Below, piece after piece: positions 33,304 through 41,963 of a stretch of DNA of 41,963 bases. The stretch is from the NCBI GenBank assembly GCA_030526175.1, contig JAUNDJ010000008.1, positions 1 through 41,963 of the forward strand. The letters run 5' to 3'. Positions within the stretch are counted from its first letter, which is position 1. Every line of letters starts with the position of its first letter. The position numbers and the translations under genes were made by a program. The notes beneath the pieces are model-generated. The model was not told the DNA's origin and did not search any database. It saw only the letters and a list, made by a program, of their open reading frames with translations. The DNA comes from Bacillota bacterium. GTDB lineage: Bacteria > Bacillota_I > Bacilli_A > Erysipelotrichales > Erysipelotrichaceae.

Positions 33304-34659
33304 ATGGCTATACCCACTTATGAAGAAGCTTGGCAACAAGTATTGGATACAGTATCTGAAGCTGGAATTTTCAAAAAAGATACCATGAAAAATTGGATTT
33401 CAAAAACACAATTATATAAAATTGAAGATTCAGTAGCATATGTTGTATACCGAACAACAATTATAAAATCTTTGGTAGCAAAAGCTAATGCGATCCCCGT
33501 ATTCGAAGAAATCCTTTCTGAAATTTGGGGTGAAGAAGTAACCGTCGTTTTAAAACCATATAAGGAAATGGAAAAATTAATGCCGGCGCAAGAAGTTACA
33601 AGAAGAACATATAAACTTTTAGCACCTAAAATTAATCCTGAATTTACATTTGAAAACTTTGTTGAAGGTGGATCGAATAAAGAAGCATATGCTGCATGTT
33701 TAACATGTTGTTATCCTAATAAAAGAAGAATCAATCCTGTAATGATTTATGGGAATTCCGGGTTAGGAAAAACCCACTTAATGCACGCAATTGGGAATTA
33801 TTTAGCAAAGAATTATCCTGAAAAAAAGGTATTCTATGCATATAGTGGAGATTTAGTATCTATCTTATTAGATGCTATGAAAACAAGAGATGTTTATGGA
33901 AGCATGGTTGACCAAGTAAAGCAACAATTAATTGAATGTGATTATTTCTTAATTGATGATATTCAAAACCTGCAACAATCTTCAAGCCAAGAAGTTTTCT
34001 TTACTGTATATAATGAATTGGTCGCAAAAGGAGCTCAAGTCGTTTTAACCAGCGATATGCACCCTGAAGAACTAAATGGTTTACATGCTCGATTGATATC
34101 ACGGTTTAGACAAGGTTATGTTATTAAAGTTGGAAAACCAGAATTTGATACAGCTCGTGCCATTTTAAGAAAAAAATTAGAAGTAAATGGTGAAGTTCTT
34201 CAGTTAACGGATGAAACAATTGATTATCTTGCAGAAAAATTTTCTGACGATGTACGTAGCTTAGAAGGAAGTTTAAATAGATTGTTGTTCAGTGCTACTT
34301 TAGAAAATCCTGAGGTAATTGATTTAGAATATGCTTCTAGAGTATTTTCGGATGAACCTGTTGTCATAAAAAAGGACAAAATTACTTTAAAAGATATTAA
34401 GAAAGCTGTTACGCGGTTCTACGGCATCAGCTATCGAGAATTGGAAGGATCTAGTCGTATAAAGAAACTAACAGTTGCTCGCCATATGTTTGTGTATTTG
34501 AGTCGTGAAATGATTAATGCACCATATTCAACAATTTCTCAAGAACTATGTCGAAAAGATCACACTACGGCTATAAACTCTTATAAAAAAGCTAAAGCAT
34601 TAATCAGTAAAGATGATGTGTTTAAATTAGCTGTAGATAAGATTAAAGACACTATTTAA
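33304..34659 (+). CDS. dnaA: Chromosomal replication initiator DnaA
   Basis: AAA+ initiator that binds DnaA boxes and opens oriC. The frame extends upstream to 33235, but AGGAGG eight bases ahead marks the ATG at 33304 (MAIPTYEEAW), giving 451 residues. Domain I is residues 1-85; the domain II linker is very short (about 20 residues). The AAA+ part has GNSGLGKTH (150-158) and FLIDD (215-219). Domain IV is intact in length, but the normally conserved LPxIGxxFGGRDHTTV signature reads YSTISQELCRKDHTTA (408-423). Downstream is dnaN, as usual. Confidence 0.97.
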   Translation: MAIPTYEEAWQQVLDTVSEAGIFKKDTMKNWISKTQLYKIEDSVAYVVYRTTIIKSLVAKANAIPVFEEILSEIWGEEVTVVLKPYKEMEKLMPAQEVTRRTYKLLAPKINPEFTFENFVEGGSNKEAYAACLTCCYPNKRRINPVMIYGNSGLGKTHLMHAIGNYLAKNYPEKKVFYAYSGDLVSILLDAMKTRDVYGSMVDQVKQQLIECDYFLIDDIQNLQQSSSQEVFFTVYNELVAKGAQVVLTSDMHPEELNGLHARLISRFRQGYVIKVGKPEFDTARAILRKKLEVNGEVLQLTDETIDYLAEKFSDDVRSLEGSLNRLLFSATLENPEVIDLEYASRVFSDEPVVIKKDKITLKDIKKAVTRFYGISYRELEGSSRIKKLTVARHMFVYLSREMINAPYSTISQELCRKDHTTAINSYKKAKALISKDDVFKLAVDKIKDTI

Positions 34660-34724
34660 ACACATATATACACGTTAAATTAACATCGAAAAAAAGTAAG
34701 AATAAGCCTATAAAATAAGGCTAT

Positions 34725-34755
34725 GTGAAAAAGTTATACACACAATCCACATCTT
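34725..34755. other. Second DnaA-box cluster between dnaA and dnaN
   Basis: TTATACACA at 34734-34742 is a full match to TTATNCACA, followed by AATCCACAT and preceded by a reversed TTTTCACAT. With the cluster upstream of dnaA this gives a bipartite arrangement like that of B. subtilis oriC. Function inferred. Confidence 0.6.
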
Positions 34756-34769
34756 ATTATTGTTATAGT

Positions 34770-34775
34770 TATAAT
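34770..34775 (+). promoter_or_regulatory. Candidate -10 of dnaN
   Basis: TATAAT 27 bases ahead of the dnaN ATG, after the inter-genic box cluster. The -35 is not clear; dnaN may also be read from the dnaA promoter. Confidence 0.4.
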
Positions 34776-34802
34776 TAAATATATTAAAAGGAGAAATAAA
34801 AC

Positions 34803-35924
34803 ATGAAGTTTTCAATGGATCGTAAATATTTTTATGAAAAGTTAAGTATTGTGGCTAGAGCCATTAGTGTTTTTAGTCCATTACCTGCATTATCAGGAAT
34901 TTGTATTGATGTAAAAGAGGATAAAATCGTTTTAACAGGAAGTGATTCAAATGTTTCTATTCGTTCGACTATTGTATTTAGTGAAACAAATCAACTTCAA
35001 ATTGAAACGCCAGGTAGCATTGTAATTGAATCTAAATATTTATTAGAGATTGTTCGAAAAATGGATTCAGACCGTATTGAATTTGAATTAATTGATTTCA
35101 CAAAGATTCGTTTAGAAGGTAATAATGGAAAATTTGAATTAAATGGTATTTCAGCTAGTGAATATCCAGAAATCGATTTCCAAAAGCCTTTAACACAAAT
35201 TACAGTTTCTACAGATACGCTTAAACAAATTGTATCTCAAACAGCCTTTGCTTGCAGTGATAAAGACAAACGTCCAGTATTGAATGGTGTCAACTTTAAT
35301 ATAGTTGGAAATAAATTATATTGTTCAGGAACAGATTCTTATCGTCTTGCACGCAAAGAAATTGAATTAGAAACTTCTCAAAATATTAATGTTACTATTC
35401 CTAGTAAATCATTAACAGAAGTTGTCCGTTCATTAAATGATGATGTAAAAGAAGTAGATTTATTTATTGATTATAAAAAAGCTCAATTTATTTTCGACCG
35501 TGTCATCATTCAAACGAGATTAATAGACGGAACTTTCCCAGATGTGGAAAGAATTATTCCAAATAGCTTCATTGCTACGATGGAAGTGGATGCACATGAA
35601 ATTGTAAATGTAGTAGATCGTACAAACTTTATTCGTAATGATAAAGTACACTTAGTTCGTTTGGAATGCTCTACTTTAGAAACGCATATTAAAACTAGTT
35701 CTAGCGAAATTGGAAATAGTGATGAAGTTTTAACGGATTGTATTTACGAAGGTGAAGATCTTCGTCTTTCTTGTAACGGAACTTTCTTATTGGAAGCGAT
35801 TCGTGCTTTAGGTGCAAAAAGAGTAAAAATGGAATTCTCTGGTTTAATGAAACCAATCCGTATCACAAATATGGAAGATGCTTCAACAACTATGATAATT
35901 GTTCCTATTCGTAGCTACGATTAA
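34803..35924 (+). CDS. dnaN: DNA polymerase III beta subunit (sliding clamp)
   Basis: 373-residue processivity clamp made of three similar domains. It begins MKFSMDRKYFYEKLSIV, with LPALSGICIDV in domain I, DKRPVLNGVNFN in domain II and the C-terminal MKPIRITNMED...IVPIRSYD end, where the usual P-x-R-tail closes the protein-binding pocket. AAAGGAG precedes the ATG. A terminator follows about 75 bases after the stop. Confidence 0.97.
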   Translation: MKFSMDRKYFYEKLSIVARAISVFSPLPALSGICIDVKEDKIVLTGSDSNVSIRSTIVFSETNQLQIETPGSIVIESKYLLEIVRKMDSDRIEFELIDFTKIRLEGNNGKFELNGISASEYPEIDFQKPLTQITVSTDTLKQIVSQTAFACSDKDKRPVLNGVNFNIVGNKLYCSGTDSYRLARKEIELETSQNINVTIPSKSLTEVVRSLNDDVKEVDLFIDYKKAQFIFDRVIIQTRLIDGTFPDVERIIPNSFIATMEVDAHEIVNVVDRTNFIRNDKVHLVRLECSTLETHIKTSSSEIGNSDEVLTDCIYEGEDLRLSCNGTFLLEAIRALGAKRVKMEFSGLMKPIRITNMEDASTTMIIVPIRSYD

Positions 35925-35999
35925 ATGATGTAAATTAAGGAAAAATAGAATAATAGATATAAGTGATTGTCGATTAGATAATTAGCTTAAATCGCTTTA

Positions 36000-36032
36000 A
36001 AAAAGGGGAATAATAGAATATTCCTTTTTTTT
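36000..36032 (+). terminator. Terminator after dnaN
   Basis: GGGGAATA (36005-36012) pairs with TATTCC plus two wobble Ts, extended by an A/T arm, then a run of eight Ts. It separates dnaN from the yaaA-recF-gyrB-gyrA series. Confidence 0.75.
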
Positions 36033-36033
36033 A

Positions 36034-36042
36034 TGATATAAT
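36034..36042 (+). promoter_or_regulatory. Extended -10 promoter of yaaA-recF-gyrB-gyrA
   Basis: TGATATAAT, with the -10 at 36037-36042, lies 25 bases upstream of the yaaA start and directly after the dnaN terminator. No clear -35. Confidence 0.6.
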
Positions 36043-36067
36043 TTATGAGTGAAACGAGGTGCTTTTT

Positions 36068-36270
36068 ATGCAATTTAAATTAAAAGATGAATATATTAAA
36101 CTAGATCAATTATTAAAAGCTTGTGATGTTGTTTATTCTGGAGGTCAAGCTAAAGAATACCTTGCAACACATAAAATTTTAGTTAATGGAGAAGAAGAAA
36201 ACCGTCGTGGAAAAAAAATTCGTGTAGGTGATGTTGTTGAAACGGAAGATTTAAGGATCGAAATTCAATA

Positions 36271-36271
<1 letters not shown>
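36068..36271 (+). CDS. yaaA: S4-domain RNA-binding protein YaaA
   Basis: 67 residues forming a single S4 domain: IKLDQLLKACDVVYSGGQAK, then ILVNGEEENRRGKKIRVGD. It occupies the dnaN-recF slot held by yaaA in B. subtilis; the family is linked to ribosome assembly. The open frame begins with GTG at 36059, but GAGGTG lies at the right distance from the ATG at 36068. Its stop overlaps the recF ATG by one base. Confidence 0.92.
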
Positions 36272-39328
<3,057 letters not shown>

Positions 39329-39338
39329 GAGGACTTCT

Positions 39339-41798
39339 ATGGAAGAAAATAAAAAATATGATTATATAGAAGATGTTGAAATCTCCAAAGAGATGCGTGA
39401 GTCTTTCTTGGATTATTCAATGTCCGTTATTGTACAACGTGCATTACCAGATGTACGAGATGGTATGAAACCTGTACATCGTCGTATTATGCATGCAATG
39501 AATTCTTTAAATATTACATCGAGTGTTGCTCATAAAAAAAGTGCTCGTATTGTTGGGGATGTTATTGGTAAGTACCATCCTCATGGAGATACAGCTGTTT
39601 ATGATGCGATGGTTCGTATGGCACAAGATTTTAACTATCGTTATCCTTTAGTGGATGGACATGGAAACTTTGGTTCCCTAGATGGGGATGGAGCTGCAGC
39701 AATGCGTTATACCGAAGCTCGTATGTCAAAGATTTCTATGGAAATGATGCGAGATATAAATAAGGATACAGTTGATTTTATTGAAAACTATGATGGAGAA
39801 GAAACAGAACCTGTTGTTCTTCCCTCTCGTATTCCCAATTTGCTAATTAATGGATCAATGGGAATTGCGGTTGGTATGGCTACTAACATCCCTCCTCACA
39901 ATTTATCAGAAACGATAAATGCGATTTTCGCAATTATGGATGATCCAGATATTCCTGTTACTGAATTAATGAATATAATTAAAGGTCCTGACTTCCCTAC
40001 TGGAGGAATCATTCTTGGTCGTGCTGGTATTCGACAAGCTTTTGAAACAGGTCGTGGATCCATTATGATTCGTTCAAAATATAACGTGGAAGATTTAGGT
40101 AATGGTAAAAAAAGAATTATCTTTTATGAAATTCCTTATCAAGTAAATAAATTGAATTTAATTAAAAAAATGGCTGATTTAATTCGTGATAAAGAAATTC
40201 AAGGGGTTACGTATTTAAATGATGAAAGTAACCGTAATGGAATTCGAATTGTCATGGAATTAAAAAAGGATGTTCAAGAAGATGTTATCTTAAACCAACT
40301 ATTCCGATTAACTCCTTTACAATCAAGTTTTGGAATTAATATGTTAGCGTTAGAAAATGGAAGACCAAGACAGCTTCCTTTAAAAGATATTATCAATGAT
40401 TATTTAAATCACCAAATTGTGGTTGTGGAAAGAAAGACACGATTTGATTTAAAAAAGGCACAAGATAGAGCTCATATTTTAGAGGGATTTAGAATTGCGA
40501 TTGATAATATTGATGCGGTTATTCATTTGATTCGTTCGTCAAAAAATGATGAAGCAGGATTAGTAAAAGAATTATGTGATGCGTTTGGATTAACAGAAGT
40601 TCAAGCAAAAGCGATTCTTGCGATGCAAATCCGCCGTTTATCTGGATTAGAACGAGATAAAATTGAAAGTGAATATCAAGCATTATTATTGACGATTAAA
40701 GACTTGCAAGATATTTTGGCAAACCACAGTCGTGTTTTACAAATTATTAGAGATGATCTAACAGAGATTAATAATAAGTATGGTGATGAACGTCGAACAG
40801 AAATTATTGAAGGAAGCTTTGATATGGAAGATGAAGATTTAATTCCTGTTGAAGACATTATCATTATGCTTACAGAATCTGGATATATTAAACGCCAACC
40901 TGTAGATACTTATAAAACTCAAAATCGTGGTGGTCGTGGAATTAAATCTCTTACATTGAATGAAGAAGACTCAATCAATCAAATGATTTCTATGAAAACT
41001 CACGATGTATTGTTACTATTTAGTGATAAAGGTCGTGTATTCCGTATGAAAGGATATAATATTCCTGCTGCATCAAGAACATCGAAAGGATTGCCGATTG
41101 TCAATCTTCTAGATTTACCAAACGATGAGCATATAAAAACATTATTACCAATTTGGCAAGAGCGACAAGATGAGTTTAAAACACTATTGTTTGTTACTAA
41201 AAATGGTGTAGTAAAACGTACACCTATTGAAGAATTTGATCGAATTAACCGAAATGGGAAAATTGCGATTAGTTTAAAAGAAGATGATGAATTGGTATTT
41301 GTAAAAGCAACACTAGGAAACGATGAAATTATTATTGCGGGAAGCAATGGTAAAGCAGTTCGTTTTAATGAAAACGAAATTCGTTTAATGGGTAGAACGG
41401 CTAGTGGAGTGCGTGGTTTTGAAACTGATGGTTCTGAAGTCGTTGGTGTTGCATTAAGTCACGAAGGAGACACTGTATTTATAGTTGCCGAAAATGGTTA
41501 TGGTAAACGTAGTTTCTTCAATGATTTCCGATTAACTTCGCGTGGTAAAAAAGGAGTTCGAGCTCTAAATACAACGGATAAAACTGGAAATCTAGTAGCG
41601 GTGAAAACCGTACAAGGCGATGAAGACTGTATGATAGTATCAAGTAATGGTATTATGATTCGTATTCATGTAGGAGATATTGGTATCTACGGAAGAAACA
41701 CACAAGGAGTTCGAGTTATTAATTTAACAGAGGATGCAAAAGTAACTAAAATTACTTTGGTTTCCCCAGAAAAGGAAGAAGAGGAAGAGAGGCTGTAA
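39339..41798 (+). CDS. gyrA: DNA gyrase subunit A
   Basis: Breakage-reunion subunit. 819 residues. The quinolone-determining region reads [15 protein letters not shown], so Thr stands at the E. coli Ser83 position and Asp at 87. The catalytic Tyr lies in [10 protein letters not shown]. The C-terminal beta-pinwheel contains the GyrA box as QNRGGRG, supporting gyrase rather than topoisomerase IV. An acidic tail (EKEEEEERL) ends the protein. AGGAGG precedes the ATG. Confidence 0.97.
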   Translation: MEENKKYDYIEDVEISKEMRESFLDYSMSVIVQRALPDVRDGMKPVHRRIMHAMNSLNITSSVAHKKSARIVGDVIGKYHPHGDTAVYDAMVRMAQDFNYRYPLVDGHGNFGSLDGDGAAAMRYTEARMSKISMEMMRDINKDTVDFIENYDGEETEPVVLPSRIPNLLINGSMGIAVGMATNIPPHNLSETINAIFAIMDDPDIPVTELMNIIKGPDFPTGGIILGRAGIRQAFETGRGSIMIRSKYNVEDLGNGKKRIIFYEIPYQVNKLNLIKKMADLIRDKEIQGVTYLNDESNRNGIRIVMELKKDVQEDVILNQLFRLTPLQSSFGINMLALENGRPRQLPLKDIINDYLNHQIVVVERKTRFDLKKAQDRAHILEGFRIAIDNIDAVIHLIRSSKNDEAGLVKELCDAFGLTEVQAKAILAMQIRRLSGLERDKIESEYQALLLTIKDLQDILANHSRVLQIIRDDLTEINNKYGDERRTEIIEGSFDMEDEDLIPVEDIIIMLTESGYIKRQPVDTYKTQNRGGRGIKSLTLNEEDSINQMISMKTHDVLLLFSDKGRVFRMKGYNIPAASRTSKGLPIVNLLDLPNDEHIKTLLPIWQERQDEFKTLLFVTKNGVVKRTPIEEFDRINRNGKIAISLKEDDELVFVKATLGNDEIIIAGSNGKAVRFNENEIRLMGRTASGVRGFETDGSEVVGVALSHEGDTVFIVAENGYGKRSFFNDFRLTSRGKKGVRALNTTDKTGNLVAVKTVQGDEDCMIVSSNGIMIRIHVGDIGIYGRNTQGVRVINLTEDAKVTKITLVSPEKEEEEERL

Positions 41799-41834
41799 CA
41801 GTTGAATAACAGTCAAAAATAAAAATAACAAAAT

Positions 41835-41860
41835 AAAAAAGCAGGGCGACCTGCTTTTTT
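41835..41860 (+). terminator. Terminator of gyrA, probably bidirectional
   Basis: AAAAAAGCAGG (41835-41845) pairs perfectly with CCTGCTTTTTT (41850-41860) around GCGA. The A-tract/T-tract symmetry means it can also stop the convergent minus-strand gene that ends at 41868. Confidence 0.88.
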
Positions 41861-41867
41861 AGTACAA

Positions 41868-41963
41868 TTAGAGTATGAAAAACACCACTAATCCAAACCC
41901 TAATGAACAGTAAGCGCAAAATAATGATATGTAATCTCTATTAAAAACGAAATCGGTAACGAA
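41868..41963 (-). CDS. C-terminal end of a probable membrane protein (partial)
   Basis: On the minus strand a frame is open from the window edge for 31 codons to a TAA at 41868-41870. The peptide ends YISLFCAYCSLGFGLVVFFIL, a likely final membrane helix. The stop lies eight bases from the shared terminator, the pattern of a real gene end. Family cannot be told. It would be on the lagging strand if replication runs rightwards from oriC. Confidence 0.5.
   Translation of the reverse strand, partial: FVTDFVFNRDYISLFCAYCSLGFGLVVFFIL

Noticed and set aside
34690..34722. Short AAGCCT/AGGCT inverted repeat after dnaA as a terminator
   Set aside because: Only five or six pairs and no T-run follow it.
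39580..39620. Thr at the Ser83 position of GyrA as a quinolone-resistance mutation
   Set aside because: Thr is a natural residue at this place in several bacteria, so it cannot be called a resistance change without a reference strain.
41876..41914. Twelve-codon plus-strand frame after gyrA
   Set aside because: Too short, follows a strong terminator and is antisense to the partial membrane-protein frame.

Overview
The window is the replication-origin region of an AT-rich, low-GC Firmicute. It has the classical block rpmH-rnpA-yidC-jag on one side of oriC and dnaA-dnaN-yaaA-recF-gyrB-gyrA on the other. HprK, the c-di-AMP receptor DarA, RNA polymerase delta and a CDP-glycerol teichoic-acid cluster all point to Firmicutes. 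An Erysipelotrichales-like bacterium is my best guess, from general resemblance and not from any search. Nearly every gene is transcribed away from the origin at about 32.8-33.3 kb: left arm on the minus strand, right arm on the plus strand. The one clear exception is a polysaccharide deacetylase at 5.4-6.8 kb.

Layout, left to right. 1-320: a purine-rich (minus strand) non-coding tract and a strong minus-strand promoter that fires out of the window. 348-2170: fhs behind a ZTP riboswitch with an overlapping terminator. 2234-4863: purD-purB. 4937-5260: darA, divergent from the membrane-anchored deacetylase. 6862-12972: the unit uvrA-hprK-lgt::ppaX-trxB, in which Lgt and a PpaX-like phosphatase are fused in one reading frame. 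13063-16427: an AEC-family permease and rsmG-parA-parB. 16525-23170: a wall-polymer cluster tagG-tagH-tagD followed by three CDP-glycerol glycerophosphotransferase family proteins. 23323-25646: ywiB-argS-rpoE, possibly with a nearly leaderless ywiB mRNA, preceded by an unrecognised 41-codon ORF. 25921-32757: rpmH-rnpA-yidC-jag-pth-mfd-rqcP-nudix, with two internal terminator hairpins. 32.84-33.30 and 34.73 kb: two clusters of DnaA-box-like sites flanking dnaA. 33304-41798: dnaA to gyrA. The last 96 bases hold the C-terminal end of a probable membrane protein convergent with gyrA.

Functionally the window joins chromosome replication and segregation (oriC, dnaA, dnaN, recF, gyrBA, parAB), RNA and ribosome maintenance (rpmH, rnpA, jag, pth, rqcP, rsmG, argS, rpoE), DNA repair (uvrA, mfd, Nudix), membrane and envelope biogenesis (yidC, lgt, tag cluster, deacetylase) and purine/one-carbon metabolism controlled by ZTP. 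No mobile element, CRISPR array, tRNA or rRNA gene was recognised. Nothing here looks like a large undescribed system. The best second looks are the Lgt-PpaX fusion, the divergent DnaA DNA-binding signature with its imperfect boxes, the recurrent stop-codon/terminator overlap, an in-frame coding-like tail after the rpoE stop, and the putative leaderless ywiB with its upstream small ORF.
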